This document shows positions 36,936 through 47,451 of a DNA stretch of 64,000 bases, one piece after another. Location of the stretch: assembly GCF_000018885.1 (NCBI RefSeq), contig NC_010168.1:992001-1056000 (forward strand). Reading direction: 5' to 3'. The notes below the pieces were generated by a model. That model searched no databases. It was given only the letters and a program-made list of their open reading frames with translations, and was not told the DNA's origin. Each line of letters begins with the position of its first letter. Within the stretch, counting starts at the first letter, position 1. Made by a program: the position numbers and the translations under genes. This DNA comes from Renibacterium salmoninarum ATCC 33209 (GTDB lineage Bacteria > Actinomycetota > Actinomycetes > Actinomycetales > Micrococcaceae).

Positions 36936-38649
36936 CGTTTGGTGACTGATCCGGGGAACTCTCGCGGGTTGCCTTGTTCGAGGTTGTTGGCTTGCTGATT
37001 TGCCCCCGCGATCGATTGCAGCAAGCTTTGACCGTTCCCGCCAGCAGTTTGGATTTGCACGGCGAACTGGTCTGGTTTGTAATCCGAGCTCAAGCCCAGG
37101 ACTGAAGAATCGCCCGTGTACTGGGTGATATTTTGATGTGCTGCTTTTGCCGTGTCCTGGAAAGTAGCCAGCTGTTGTGCGGTCAGGTTCACTGTGATGT
37201 TGTCTCCAGGCTTGAAACCGCCGCCGTTGATCCCCGAGTAGGACTTGGTGTTGAGAATTTGGGCATCAAGATTTGAAATGTTGTTCATTTGGTAGCTGTA
37301 GTTTCCGGAGCCCGGAACCAAGTTTCCGCCTTGGTCGAACTTTGACGTGATAGCCATGTCCGGGGAGCCAGGACTGTGTACGTTGACCAACTGGTCCGAA
37401 TAGCCATCGCCGTATTTCGTGCTGACCATCGAGGACGTGTAATCCTCTCCTTTGCCGCCAAGCTCAAGCGGGCCGATTTTGATGCCGGCTTCGGTACCTG
37501 AGGTGTAAGTGACTTTAGTTACCGTAGCCAAATTTCTTACGCCAGGACCGTCATTGCTGGGGATCTTGCCGCTGCTCATATAGTCATTAATCGCGGCCTG
37601 ACCTTGAGGGGTGTTCGGGTCAAAAGTCGCGGAGTTGAGCGTGGTATCTGTGAGGGATTTGCTGGCACCAATGGAAGCTTTGATTTCGTCGAGGCCCAGT
37701 GAAAGCGTTGCGCTATTGGTGATGTTGTTGGTGGGCCCGGTCATGACCGAAACTTTGCCGTCCGGATTTTTGGCAATTATCTGCGAGGTTCCGTCTGAAG
37801 AAGAAACATTGCTATCAAGGCCCAAAGCGCCGTATTTGATGCCCATACCTTGGGTGGAAGAATCTGAGCTATCAACCTGCACGGTGGTCCCGGGTGGCCA
37901 GGTGGCCGAATCGTTGGGATTGATACTTAGGGGATCGGTACCCTTGGGCACCGTGCCTTTATATTCGAACTTTTGACCATCAGATAATGAACCACTGAGG
38001 CCGAAGCGTTTGAGATCGATGGAGCCTTTGGCTTCTGTCTCTACCGTGCTGGTGACTTTGAAGCTCGTGGTGGTATCGGTATGTCCAATCTCCACGCCAA
38101 CACTGGCTACGTTTTTAATGCTGCCGCCAACTTTAAACTTTTCCGGATCCAGACCGCCCAGCCCCGGGATTTTGGCCAGCGGTTGTTTTCCGTCGACCGA
38201 ATTCGAATTGGTTACCGTGACACTGTCGGAATCTTTGCCGTGTTTGATCGAGACGCTGCCATCAGGTTTTCCGCCGGGGAATGGCGGCGCGATTGGAAGG
38301 GGAACAGACGTAGGGCGGACGCCCGGAACTATTGCCTGAGGTTGAACTGCCGCCTGCGCCGTTTGAGCTGCTCAGGCTGTCAACGGAACTGGCTTTTTTC
38401 TTGTTCATCGGCATTATTTCGAAGTTTTTTGGCACAGTCCCGCAACAGGCTTACGGCGCTGACCAGTTGTGGCAACTGTCGGTTGTGGAAGCCGTCTATC
38501 GAGTGCGCTGCATCGGGACCACGCCAACGGATTGAATTGAACGTGCTGGCAAGCTGGGTTCTTGCTGAATCGAAGCTGGTTGCGGATTTTTCCATATCCG
38601 CTGCAAGTAAGCGGAGCTCTGCTGGGTTGGCTCCAAGCATCTCAGTCAT
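36932..38649 (-). pseudogene. WXG100-domain secreted protein, broken by two frameshifts
   Basis: The 5' part (38649-38380) reads an 89-residue WXG100-like protein with the hairpin Trp in NSIRWRGPDAAH, start ATG with GGGGGA upstream. A second frame resumes with KASSVDSLSSSN at the six-T run 38394-38399, and the third frame starts near 38322 (VRPTSVPLPIAPPFPGGKPDG) and continues to 36932 through a long Ser/Thr/Gly-rich beta-type domain (SVSIKHGKDSDSVTV, MEIGHTDTTTSFKV and repeats of that kind). Joined, this is one roughly 570-residue protein, like LXG/WXG-type T7SS substrates with a large C-terminal domain. Removing one base at each site restores it. Sequencing error is possible but two sites make decay likelier. 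Confidence 0.65.
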
Positions 38650-38760
38650 ATCGTCCCCCAGAATTAGCTATCGATTGTGTTAAACAATAGCTAACGGTGA
38701 GGAATCTGCCTATGGGCAGAACTATCCATCTGGTTTCTTAGTTGCCGGAAGGTCGAAACT

Positions 38761-40083
38761 TCAGGCTGATTGGCTACGATCAACAGCGTTGTGGTTAACC
38801 GGGCAGGATGCCGGTTCAACCGCTGGAATTGATTCGACTGGCTGGGCTGCTGGAGTGGGGGACTCCAGTTCAATGCCGTACAAAGATTGAAGTGCTGCGA
38901 TGTATTCAGCCTGTTGGCCGGCGGCGGCCAGTTCCCGTGCTCGAACCGTAGGACCGTGCAAAAGCTGTTTGACCATCCGACGCAGCGCGAATTCGACTTC
39001 TTCAGCGGCTGCGGTGCAACCATGCTGAGCGCGGACGCGTTCCATCTCGGCATCCAGCACGGCCATGGTGTGCTTACGCAGGGCGACAATCGCGGTATCT
39101 ACACTTCGAGTGGCAATTGACAGTTCAAAATCGGCGGCGGCCCGCGAAACGATCACTTGGGTCTGTAGCAAAGCTGATTCTTGCTCGGAAGGGGCTGCCA
39201 AGCGAACAGTTTCTAGCGTCAAGAGTTCAACGCCGGGAAGTTCGGTAATCGCCGGATCAAAGTCCCGGCTCAAAGCCAGGTCAATCACTGATAACGGTTC
39301 GCCGGCGGTGCCGGTGCGGCGTCGAATATCTGCCAGAGTCTCTGCGCTAACCCGCTGATCAGAACCACTGCAGCCGATGACTAAATCTGCTGAGCCCAAA
39401 GCTTCTTCAAGCGACTCCGCTGCGGTGCCGCCCCTTGAGGCGACGAAATCTGCTGCTCGGCCTGATGAGGAATAGACGCTGAGATCGCTCACACCGCGTT
39501 CGCGAAGTAAGGCCATGGTCACGCCAGCGTAAGCGCCGGTGCCGAAGACGACGGCCTTGCGCTGATCCCAGGCGGTAGCCGATGAATCGCCAGCAAGGTC
39601 CAAGGCGACCGAGACAATCGAGCGCCCCTGGCTGCCAAGAGCAGTTTGTGAACCAACATCTTTGGCGGTCCGCGAAGCTGTTTGGAAAAGTCGTACCAGC
39701 GGCCCCGGTACGGGGAACGCAGTTTGCGCGTCAATGAGTGCGCGGCGAACTTGGCCAGCAATTTCGCGTTCGCCCACCACAGCAGAGTCCAAACCTGAAG
39801 CCACCGCGAAAAGGTGCTTAGCGACGTCGGTCCCGGTCAAAAGCTTGAAAGAAGATGAAACTAACGACGGCGCAAAACCGGTTGCATGGGCCAGTGCGGC
39901 TTCCATTTCGGCGCGGGCGGTCGCGGGGTTTTCTGCCGCTGAGTAGATCTCGAAGCGATTGCAGGTGGCTAAAACCACAGTGGAAGTGGATACGGCTGCA
40001 GAGCCGGCGCTCAATCGGGCGACGGTTTCCAAGTCGATGTCAGCGTGAGTCGCTACCAGAGAAAAGAGAACCACAACGTTCAT
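38761..40083 (-). CDS. hemA: glutamyl-tRNA reductase
   Basis: Reduces Glu-tRNA to glutamate-1-semialdehyde, the first committed step of heme synthesis by the C5 path. 440 residues; the catalytic Cys41 lies in [11 protein letters not shown], the family motif [12 protein letters not shown] and the NADPH-binding segment [11 protein letters not shown] are present, and the C-terminal dimer helix follows. The last 14 residues start with Cys427-Pro (CPVNH), a candidate heme regulatory motif. Divergent from hemE. Confidence 0.93.
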   Translation of the reverse strand: MNVVVLFSLVATHADIDLETVARLSAGSAAVSTSTVVLATCNRFEIYSAAENPATARAEMEAALAHATGFAPSLVSSSFKLLTGTDVAKHLFAVASGLDSAVVGEREIAGQVRRALIDAQTAFPVPGPLVRLFQTASRTAKDVGSQTALGSQGRSIVSVALDLAGDSSATAWDQRKAVVFGTGAYAGVTMALLRERGVSDLSVYSSSGRAADFVASRGGTAAESLEEALGSADLVIGCSGSDQRVSAETLADIRRRTGTAGEPLSVIDLALSRDFDPAITELPGVELLTLETVRLAAPSEQESALLQTQVIVSRAAADFELSIATRSVDTAIVALRKHTMAVLDAEMERVRAQHGCTAAAEEVEFALRRMVKQLLHGPTVRARELAAAGQQAEYIAALQSLYGIELESPTPAAQPVESIPAVEPASCPVNHNAVDRSQSA

Positions 40084-40085
40084 AT

Positions 40086-40111
40086 CCTACGATTTCGTAG
40101 CCTTGTAGAAT
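40086..40111. promoter_or_regulatory. hemA/hemE intergenic palindrome and GCCTTGTAGAAT element
   Basis: CTACGATTTCGTAG is a 6+2+6 palindrome at 40087-40100, overlapped at its end by AGCCTTGTAGAAT (40099-40111). TAGAAT resembles a -10 box. CCTTGTAGAAT recurs at 42766-42776 before hemQ. Confidence 0.4.
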
Positions 40112-40186
40112 AGAAAGGCTTGCCTCACCAGAAAATTGACAGGGTGTCGTTATCTTAGCGACGAAACCACCGGCAGAATCGAAGTC

Positions 40187-41272
40187 ATGACGCTGAATTC
40201 CAGCCATCCGTTGATCGATGGACGTACGACTGAATCACCACTGATTATGGCCTACTCGGGAAAGACCCCGAGTCGCCGTCCGGTGTGGTTCATGCGCCAA
40301 GCCGGCCGTTCGCTGCCCGAATACCGGAAAGTCCGCGAAGGCATCTCGATGTTGGACTCGTGCCTGAAGCCAGATCTGGCCAGCGAGATTACTTTGCAGC
40401 CGGTGCGCAGGCACGATGTTGATGCGGCGATCTTTTTCTCCGACATTGTTATTCCGCTGAAGCTGGCCGGCGTCGGCGTAGACATCGTGCCAGGAGTGGG
40501 GCCGGTGCTGGAAAAGCCGGTTCGAACCCTTGCTGATGTTCGGGCACTGCCAAAGCTCACGGAAGATTCACTTGAACCGATCCGGCAGGCTGTTGCTTTG
40601 ACGGTTGCTGAATTGGGCAACACGCCCCTTATCGGTTTCGCGGGCGCACCGTTCACGCTCGCTGCCTACATGGTGGAGGGCAAGCCTTCCCGAGATCATT
40701 TAGGGCCACGCACCATGATGCATGCAGATCCACAGGCGTGGCAGGAGCTCGCCGCCTGGGCAGCCGATGCCTCGGGAATGTTTTTGCGTGCGCAGCTGGA
40801 AGCAGGCGCTAGTGCGGCGCAGCTTTTTGATTCTTGGGCGGGATCTTTAGGGCTCTCCGACTACCAAACTCACGTGGCGCCGGCGTCGAAACAGGCTTTG
40901 GACCATGTTCGCGACCTGGGCGCACCGCTTATTCATTTTGGCACTGGCACATCCGAACTTTTGTTGGCGATGCGGGACGTTGGTGTGGATGTTATTGGCG
41001 TTGACTACCGACTGCCGCTGGATGAAGCGAATCGCCGCCTCGGGGGTATGACTCCGCTGCAAGGAAATATCGACCCCGCATTGCTTCCCGCGCCGTGGCC
41101 GGTGCTCGAAGCGCACATTTTGGATGTGTTGCGGCGCGGCGAATCTGCGCCCGGAAACGTCGTTAATTTGGGCCATGGGGTGCCGCCAGAGACTGATCCG
41201 TCGGTGCTGAGTCGTATCGTTGAACTAGTGCATTCCGTTGATCCGGTCCGCACTGACGATCAGAGCGCTTAG
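40187..41272 (+). CDS. hemE: uroporphyrinogen decarboxylase
   Basis: Converts uroporphyrinogen III to coproporphyrinogen III. 361 residues from ATG 40187; the open frame starts at 40136 but the family N-terminus is here. WFMRQAGRSLPEYR (binding loop), FSDIVIP with the key Asp, GFAGAPFTLAAYMVEG and LFDSWAGSL are family signatures. First gene of the plus-strand heme operon. Confidence 0.93.
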   Translation: MTLNSSHPLIDGRTTESPLIMAYSGKTPSRRPVWFMRQAGRSLPEYRKVREGISMLDSCLKPDLASEITLQPVRRHDVDAAIFFSDIVIPLKLAGVGVDIVPGVGPVLEKPVRTLADVRALPKLTEDSLEPIRQAVALTVAELGNTPLIGFAGAPFTLAAYMVEGKPSRDHLGPRTMMHADPQAWQELAAWAADASGMFLRAQLEAGASAAQLFDSWAGSLGLSDYQTHVAPASKQALDHVRDLGAPLIHFGTGTSELLLAMRDVGVDVIGVDYRLPLDEANRRLGGMTPLQGNIDPALLPAPWPVLEAHILDVLRRGESAPGNVVNLGHGVPPETDPSVLSRIVELVHSVDPVRTDDQSA

Positions 41273-41311
41273 CCAGCAGAAGCTGGCCGGAGAAACTGGG
41301 AGCTGAACGCC

Positions 41312-42748
41312 ATGACAGACGGATCTAGTACGGACAAAACCTTTTCCGTACCGCGCAAGACGGTTGCGGTAATTGGTGGTGGAATGGCGGGATTGGTCGC
41401 CGCGCGCGAGTTGGCCAATGCTGATTTTGCGGTGACACTGCTTGAAGCTGGTGTTGAAGTAGGCGGCCCCGTGTCTGCGCATGAGGTGGGCGGGCTGGTT
41501 TTAGATGCCGGCGCAGAAAGCTACGCCAAACGAGGCAATGACTTTGCTGAGTTGGCCACCCAACTCGGTTTGGCCGACCAGCTTGTTGATCCGAATCCGG
41601 TGGGAGCTTGGCTCGAATACGCAGAGGGCAAGGGTCAGCCAAAAGCAACTCCGTTGCCGAAAGTCGCAATTTTGGGAATTCCTGGCGATTTAGATGACCC
41701 GATCCTGCGTGAAGTATTAGGGCGCACCGGGTTATTGCGCGCCAAATTAGACGGGAATTTGCCACGAGGAGTGGGTGCAAAAGCTAGGACCGTTGCGGAT
41801 CTTGTCCGTGCCCGAATGGGCCAGACCGTGCTCGATCGTCTAGTTACGCCGGTTATTGGCGGCGTCTATTCGAGTTCTGCAGAAGAGCTGGACCCGGATG
41901 TAGCTCTGCCGGGCCTGCGCGCAGCGTTGCGTGAACACGGTTCGCTCGCAGCTGCTGTGGCAGCCCTCAAAACACCAGCCGGGCGAGTCAAGCCAGGATC
42001 AGCTGTGGGCGGTTTGCGCGGCGGAGTATTCCAAATCGCTCGCGCCCTGCGCACCGAACTCGAAGAACTGGGCGTACAGATCAAGTGCGAGACCAAGGTC
42101 GGCTCGATTCGACCGACCGGCACCGCTTGGCACCTCAGCATCCCGGACGCGGAGCTGGAAGTAGACAAGGTGGTGCTGGCTACCGAAGCTGCTGCTGCCT
42201 TGGATTTGATCCGCGAAATCGTGCCGGAAGCGGAAGAATTTGGCCAGCCAGAAGCTAAGGTGTTGGCGCTCGTCACAGTTGTTGTTGATCTGCCTGAATT
42301 GGACGCTGCTCCGCGTGGTACCGGTGTGTTGGTTTCGCCATTGGTGCCTGGCGTACGCGCCAAGGCGCTCACGCACGCTACGGTGAAATGGCCGTGGCTG
42401 GCTGATGAAGAGGGCCCGGGCACGCACGTGCTGCGGCTTTCCTACCCGGTAGCTAGTTCGGGGGCAGAGGACTCTGCTGCGGCGCCTGTTGATCTTGCTC
42501 AGGCGCTCACCGATGCTTCGACCTTGCTGGGCCTAGAAATTCAGGAAGAAGACGTTTTGGACTGGGACTTGATCGAGTGGACCAGTTCAGTTTCGGCCGC
42601 GGGTCTAGGTCGGGCAAGCAAGATTGAGGCTTTCCGGGCTGCCGTTGAAAACATTGACGGTCTTTGCGTAACTGGCGCTTGGTTGGCAGGAAATGGCCTG
42701 GTTTCAGTGATCGCGGACGCCAGGGTGCAAGCGCTACGTCTGGTGTGA
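41312..42748 (+). CDS. hemY: coproporphyrinogen III oxidase (HemY/CgoX, FAD-dependent)
   Basis: 478 residues, oxidises coproporphyrinogen III to coproporphyrin III in the Gram-positive heme path. FAD site VIGGGMAGLVAARELANA near residue 12, GLVLDAGAESYAKRG, VTPVIGGVYSS and the C-terminal GLCVTGAWLAGNGLVSVIADAR. Older annotations call this family hemG/protoporphyrinogen oxidase. Presence of hemQ supports the copro-type role. Confidence 0.9.
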   Translation: MTDGSSTDKTFSVPRKTVAVIGGGMAGLVAARELANADFAVTLLEAGVEVGGPVSAHEVGGLVLDAGAESYAKRGNDFAELATQLGLADQLVDPNPVGAWLEYAEGKGQPKATPLPKVAILGIPGDLDDPILREVLGRTGLLRAKLDGNLPRGVGAKARTVADLVRARMGQTVLDRLVTPVIGGVYSSSAEELDPDVALPGLRAALREHGSLAAAVAALKTPAGRVKPGSAVGGLRGGVFQIARALRTELEELGVQIKCETKVGSIRPTGTAWHLSIPDAELEVDKVVLATEAAAALDLIREIVPEAEEFGQPEAKVLALVTVVVDLPELDAAPRGTGVLVSPLVPGVRAKALTHATVKWPWLADEEGPGTHVLRLSYPVASSGAEDSAAAPVDLAQALTDASTLLGLEIQEEDVLDWDLIEWTSSVSAAGLGRASKIEAFRAAVENIDGLCVTGAWLAGNGLVSVIADARVQALRLV

Positions 42749-42758
42749 CTTTAGTAAC

Positions 42759-42776
42759 TTCTACGCCTTGTAGAAT
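42759..42776 (+). promoter_or_regulatory. palindrome with CCTTGTAGAAT before hemQ
   Basis: TTCTACGCCTTGTAGAA (42759-42775) is a 6-base inverted repeat around five bases, and the segment GCCTTGTAGAAT is shared with the hemA/hemE control region. Suggests an internal, co-regulated heme promoter. Confidence 0.4.
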
Positions 42777-42821
42777 CATTTCGTTTAGACATTAAAGCCG
42801 GTGAGGAGCAGACTGTTAGCC

Positions 42822-43532
42822 ATGAGCGACACTTTGGCAGAATCTGTCAGTAAAACTGTTGAGATCGATCCTTCGAACACCCCGTTCACGTTGTGGACTG
42901 TGGTGAAGCGGACAGGCCAGCCGACCGTTGGGAACGGCAAGGTTGGCGCTTTCGATGAGGTGATTGACCGCTTGTCGAGCCAAGGGATTACCTTGCGTGG
43001 TGCCTACGACGTCTCGGCGATGCGCAATGATGCCGATGTGATGATTTGGCTGGTTGGGCCAAGCGCAGAAGGCCTGCAGCAGGCTGTTCGCGACATTCGG
43101 CGCACCGAGCTTTTTGCCAACACCGAGATCACTTGGTCAGCGATGGGCGTACACCGTGAAGCTGAGTTTGCGAAGAACCACATTCCTACCTACATGCGCG
43201 CCGGAATCGAACCCAAGAAGTGGGTTTGTGTTTACCCGTTCGTACGCTCATACGAGTGGTACATTTTGCCGAACGAAGATCGCGGACGGATGCTTCGCGA
43301 ACACGGCATGCTGGGCCGGGACTTCCCAGGAGTACTGGCAAACACGGTCTCTTCGTTTGCCTTGGGCGACTGGGAATGGCTGCTCGGATTGGAAGCGGAC
43401 GACGTCGTGGAACTTGTGGATCTGATGCGTCACCTGCGGGCCACCGATGCCAGAATGCACGTCCGTGAAGAAGTTCCGTTTTACACCGGGCGGCGGATCA
43501 ACGCTGCTGAGATCGCTGAGGTATTGCAATGA
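42822..43532 (+). CDS. hemQ: coproheme decarboxylase (HemQ/ChdC)
   Basis: 236 residues of the chlorite-dismutase-like family; decarboxylates coproheme to heme b with H2O2. TLWTVVKRTG, EFAKNHIPTYMRAGIEPKKW and PFVRSYEWYILP carry the heme-site residues (Tyr and Lys), and RFTGRRI-type end. ATG 42822 is preferred; a GTG at 42801 is in frame. Overlaps hemH by four bases. Confidence 0.92.
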   Translation: MSDTLAESVSKTVEIDPSNTPFTLWTVVKRTGQPTVGNGKVGAFDEVIDRLSSQGITLRGAYDVSAMRNDADVMIWLVGPSAEGLQQAVRDIRRTELFANTEITWSAMGVHREAEFAKNHIPTYMRAGIEPKKWVCVYPFVRSYEWYILPNEDRGRMLREHGMLGRDFPGVLANTVSSFALGDWEWLLGLEADDVVELVDLMRHLRATDARMHVREEVPFYTGRRINAAEIAEVLQ

Positions 43533-44722
43533 GCATCAGCCCTATGAGCAAAAATGCCATTACCGAGCGCGGCCGAATGGCGGCCAAAGACTACGACGCA
43601 ATTTTGCTCGCGTCTTTTGGCGGTCCTGAAGGTCAAGATGACGTCATTCCGTTTCTGCGTAATGTCACCAGAGGTCGAGGCATCCCGGACGAACGTCTTG
43701 AAGAGGTTTCGCACCACTATCGGGCGTTTGGTGGGATCAGCCCAATCAACGAGCAAAACCGTGCATTGAAACTGGCGCTTGAGACCGAGCTTGCTGCTCG
43801 CGGCATTGAACTGCCGGTGCTTTGGGGCAACCGAAATTGGGATCCCTACATTCCTGAGGTGCTTCAAGAAGCCTACGACGCCGGTCATCGCCGAATCCTC
43901 ACGGTCACCACGAGTGCCTACTCTTGCTATTCGTCCTGCCGACAGTACCGAGAAGACTTGGGTATGGCCTTGGTTGACTCTGGCTTGGACGGCAAACTTG
44001 AAGTGGACAAAGTCCGGCAATACTTCGATCATCCTGGTTTCGTTGAACCCTTCATCGAAGGCACCACCGCGGGCTTGGCCAAAGTGCGCTCCGAGTTATC
44101 TTCCGATGAAAAAATTCACGTTCTGTTTGCAACGCACTCAATCCCTACTCGCGACGCAGAAGCAGCTGGCAACTCCGCCGAGGAGCCTCGCGAGTTCGCT
44201 GAAGGCTCCGCGTATGTTGCCCAGCATCTTGCCGCTGCTACCGCGGTGATGGCACAAGTAGATGCTGCATCGGCTGAGCCCACGGATTGGTCGCTTGTCT
44301 ATCAATCGCGTTCTGGGGCACCGCATGTACCGTGGTTGGAACCCGACATTAGCGACGCAATGGAAGAGCTTGCTGAGCAGGGCGTACGCGGCGTCGTCGT
44401 GGTTCCCTTGGGTTTCGTCAGCGACCATATGGAAGTTGTCTGGGATCTAGACACCGAGGCAAAAGAGACCGCCGAGAAACTGAATATGGCCTTTGACCGA
44501 GTACCCACGCCGGGAACGCATCAGAAATTTGTGGCCGGATTGGTTGATTTGGTCTGCGAACGTACCCTGGCGAATAACATTGCTGATCGTCCAGCGATGA
44601 CGCCACTGGGCCCCTGGTACGACGTTTGCCGTCCTGGCTGTTGTACGAACTTCCGCGGTGAGAAGCCCACCATTGCTGGTGCTGACACCTTGGTCGGAAC
44701 GGTGGCGGCAGCCAGTGCCTAA
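43529..44722 (+). CDS. hemH: coproporphyrin ferrochelatase
   Basis: Inserts iron into coproporphyrin III. 397 residues; LLASFGGPEG at the start, TTSAYSCYSSCRQYRE in the middle and the His in FATHSIPT. C-terminal CRPGCCTNFRGE with clustered Cys suggests a [2Fe-2S] cluster, as known for mycobacterial ferrochelatase. ATGA overlap with hemQ. Confidence 0.92.
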   Translation: MSISPMSKNAITERGRMAAKDYDAILLASFGGPEGQDDVIPFLRNVTRGRGIPDERLEEVSHHYRAFGGISPINEQNRALKLALETELAARGIELPVLWGNRNWDPYIPEVLQEAYDAGHRRILTVTTSAYSCYSSCRQYREDLGMALVDSGLDGKLEVDKVRQYFDHPGFVEPFIEGTTAGLAKVRSELSSDEKIHVLFATHSIPTRDAEAAGNSAEEPREFAEGSAYVAQHLAAATAVMAQVDAASAEPTDWSLVYQSRSGAPHVPWLEPDISDAMEELAEQGVRGVVVVPLGFVSDHMEVVWDLDTEAKETAEKLNMAFDRVPTPGTHQKFVAGLVDLVCERTLANNIADRPAMTPLGPWYDVCRPGCCTNFRGEKPTIAGADTLVGTVAAASA

Positions 44723-45641
44723 CAGACCGGCGGTAGAAACGTTTAAGCTCGGTACGCGTGGATCAAAATTGGCCCGCACCCAATCTCAGTTGATTGCCGA
44801 TCAATTGAGCGCAATCGGTGGTTTTGAGGTTGAGCTGGTGCAGATTCGCACCGATGGCGATGTGTTAACCGGCCCGCTGTCGCAAATGGGCGGTACTGGC
44901 GTGTTTGTGACCGCCCTTCGAGAAGCGGTGCTTAACGGCAGCGTCGATTTTGCCGTCCACTCGCTCAAAGACCTACCCACCGCGGCAGCGCCGGGCATGA
45001 AGATAGCGGCTATTCCGGCCCGCGCCGAAGTGCGAGATGCTTTGTGCTCGCGATCCAATCGATCACTGGCAGAGCTGGCCACCGGTGCGAAAGTTGGTAC
45101 CGGTTCGCCTCGACGTGCTGCCCAGTTGCGAGCGGCCCGTGCGGATATCGAGGTTATTGATATCCGCGGGAATGTAGACACTCGGTTAGCGCGCTTGGAA
45201 AATGATCTAGACGCGGTAGTGCTGGCAGCTGCCGGGCTGGGACGGATCGGCCGTTCAGCGGCAATTTCAGAGCTTTTCGACGACGCCGTGATGCTTCCGG
45301 CCCCCGGCCAAGGTGCGCTTGCCGTGGAAACCGCCCTGGACGTTCCCACGGAATTAGCCGCAGCGTTAGCCGCTATTGACGATGCCGACAGTCGGCTAGC
45401 AGTAACCGCGGAGCGGGCATTGCTAGCCCGGCTTGAGGCTGGCTGTAGTGCCCCTGTCGGTGCCTTTGCCCAGCGCAAGGGCAGCATGCTTCGTTTGGAA
45501 GCTTGTATTTGTTCTTTAGACGGCTCCCGAGTGATCCGGCAAGCTAAAGCTACTGACGGGCTCGCCGAGGTCGCGGCAACCTTATTAGGTATCGAACTGG
45601 CCGAGTCAATGCTCGCCGACGGTGCTGCCGACTTATTGTGA
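44715..45641 (+). CDS. hemC: porphobilinogen deaminase (hydroxymethylbilane synthase)
   Basis: 308 residues. GTG 44715 (VPNRPAVETFKLGTRGSKLA) has GGTGGCGG upstream and overlaps the hemH stop by 8 bases. Polymerises four porphobilinogens on the dipyrromethane cofactor, bound to the Cys in LEAGCSAPVGA. Arg-rich GTGSPRRAAQL and the active-site Asp in AVHSLKDLPT are present. Confidence 0.92.
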   Translation: MPNRPAVETFKLGTRGSKLARTQSQLIADQLSAIGGFEVELVQIRTDGDVLTGPLSQMGGTGVFVTALREAVLNGSVDFAVHSLKDLPTAAAPGMKIAAIPARAEVRDALCSRSNRSLAELATGAKVGTGSPRRAAQLRAARADIEVIDIRGNVDTRLARLENDLDAVVLAAAGLGRIGRSAAISELFDDAVMLPAPGQGALAVETALDVPTELAAALAAIDDADSRLAVTAERALLARLEAGCSAPVGAFAQRKGSMLRLEACICSLDGSRVIRQAKATDGLAEVAATLLGIELAESMLADGAADLL

Positions 45642-46474
45642 TGTCTTTGCCTCTTGCGGGTTCGTTACACGGGATCTCGGTGTTGATCACCCGTAGCCCG
45701 GACCGCGCTGGCGGATTGGTTTCCGCGCTCTTGGCTGTCGGTGCGGAGCCGTTGTTGCTGCCCTTGATTGACTTCGAAGCGGTGGATTTCTCGGTTGAAG
45801 ATTTGCGGGCCGGAAATTACTCCTGGTTGGTTGTCTCCTCGATCACCACGGTGCGCGCATTGAAGGCAGCAGCGGCGAAAATTGGCTTGCAGCTTGCCGA
45901 GCTGGTGCCGCCGAAGACGAGGATGGCCACCATCGGTCCTTCCTCGCGAAGAATTTTAGAACACGAAGGTCTCACCGTGCACTTGGCACCGGAAGATATT
46001 CAGTCCGCAGCCGGGCTTGTTGCGATCTTGCCAAGATTAGACGGTAACGCCGTGTGGCTGCCGCAGTCCGACGTCGCAGGTCCTGCACTTGCCGAGGGGC
46101 TTCGCGCTGCTGGTGCGCAGGTGAGCGTGACGACGGCCTATCGCACGGTTGATTACCCGGCGTCGAACCGCTTGGTGACCGAGCTCGCCGTCGGCGTCGA
46201 ACCGGTGGCTGCGCCCATGCTGAGCTTGGCCGCTGCCCGCGCGAAGATCGCTGATGGAAGTCTGCAGGCTGTGGTGGCTGCTTCAGCCAGTGCGGCAAGC
46301 CGGATCGCCGAAACTTTGCGGCCACTACAGAACACCAAATTTATTGCCATCGGAAGACCGACAGCAGAACAAGCTGCTGCCGAAGGGATTGTGGTGGCAG
46401 GGATCGCTGAGCAACCGACACCTGAGGGCATCGTAGCGGTGCTGAATAGCGTTTTTGAAAGGGATATCTCATGA
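45638..46474 (+). CDS. hemD: uroporphyrinogen-III synthase
   Basis: 278 residues. Cyclises hydroxymethylbilane with D-ring inversion. The fold is two alpha/beta lobes; sequence conservation is low in this family, but [27 protein letters not shown] and the C-terminal [16 protein letters not shown] support it, as does position between hemC and hemB. GTG 45638 overlaps the hemC stop. Confidence 0.85.
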   Translation: MMSLPLAGSLHGISVLITRSPDRAGGLVSALLAVGAEPLLLPLIDFEAVDFSVEDLRAGNYSWLVVSSITTVRALKAAAAKIGLQLAELVPPKTRMATIGPSSRRILEHEGLTVHLAPEDIQSAAGLVAILPRLDGNAVWLPQSDVAGPALAEGLRAAGAQVSVTTAYRTVDYPASNRLVTELAVGVEPVAAPMLSLAAARAKIADGSLQAVVAASASAASRIAETLRPLQNTKFIAIGRPTAEQAAAEGIVVAGIAEQPTPEGIVAVLNSVFERDIS

Positions 46475-47451
46475 GCTTTCCTACCCAGCGGCCGCGTAGG
46501 CTGCGCAGCACGCCGGCAATGCGTCGTCTCGTCGCAGAATACCGAGTGCACCGTGCTGATCTGATTTTGCCGGTGTTTGTGAAAGAAAGCCTGCGCGAGC
46601 CGAAGCCTATTCCATCGATGCCCGGCGTTGTACAACACAGCTCGGATTCGTTACGACGTGCTGCTGCCGAGGCTGCCGAAAAGGGCCTTGGCGGCATCAT
46701 GTTATTTGGCATCCCGGCCGAACGAGATTCGATGGGCAGTGGTTCGATTGCTGAACAGGGGATTCTGAACCGATCAATCCGTGAAGTTCGTGCCGAAGTG
46801 GGCGACGAACTAGTGGTGATGAGCGATCTCTGCCTTGACGAGTTCACCGATCATGGCCATTGTGGCGTCTTGGACGAGCAGGGCCGGGTGGACAACGACG
46901 CCACGCTGGAAATCTACGCCCAGATGGCGGTGGCTCAAGCTAACGCGGGCGCGCATTTGCTCGGCCCGTCTGGCATGATGGACGGCCAAATTGCGGTGAT
47001 CCGGCAAGCCCTTGACGAAGCCGGTTATCAAGAGACCGGGGTGCTGGCCTATTCAGCGAAATATGGATCGGCATTTTATGGGCCGTTCCGCGATGCAGTT
47101 GATTCGGCGTTGCAAGGCGACCGGCGCACGTATCAGATGGACGCTTCCAATCGCCGGGAGGCGCTGCTGGAAGTTGAGTTAGACCTCCAAGAAGGTGCAG
47201 ATATGGTGATGGTGAAACCGGCCATGAGTTACCTGGACATTTTGGCCGACGTCGCGGCGATTTCGCCAGTACCGGTTGCCGCATATCAAATCTCCGGCGA
47301 ATACGCGATGATCGAGGCGGCAGCTGCCAACGGCTGGATCGATCGGCGAGCAGCTATTGAGGAATCGGTATTGAGTATCAAACGCGCAGGTGCAGATTCG
47401 ATTTTGACTTATTGGGCCACAGAATTAGCTGATTGGTTGGCAGAACGATGA
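46471..47451 (+). CDS. hemB: delta-aminolevulinic acid dehydratase (porphobilinogen synthase)
   Basis: 326 residues. Condenses two aminolevulinates. Schiff-base lysines lie in [16 protein letters not shown] and [12 protein letters not shown]; the metal-site segment [16 protein letters not shown] is the Mg-type with fewer Cys than in Zn-type enzymes. ATG 46471 overlaps hemD by four bases. Confidence 0.93.
   Translation: MSFPTQRPRRLRSTPAMRRLVAEYRVHRADLILPVFVKESLREPKPIPSMPGVVQHSSDSLRRAAAEAAEKGLGGIMLFGIPAERDSMGSGSIAEQGILNRSIREVRAEVGDELVVMSDLCLDEFTDHGHCGVLDEQGRVDNDATLEIYAQMAVAQANAGAHLLGPSGMMDGQIAVIRQALDEAGYQETGVLAYSAKYGSAFYGPFRDAVDSALQGDRRTYQMDASNRREALLEVELDLQEGADMVMVKPAMSYLDILADVAAISPVPVAAYQISGEYAMIEAAAANGWIDRRAAIEESVLSIKRAGADSILTYWATELADWLAER

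Noticed and set aside
40108..40130. Possible DtxR/IdeR-type iron box before hemE
   Set aside because: AAAGGCTTGCCTCACC shares only a few bases with the consensus and is not palindromic.
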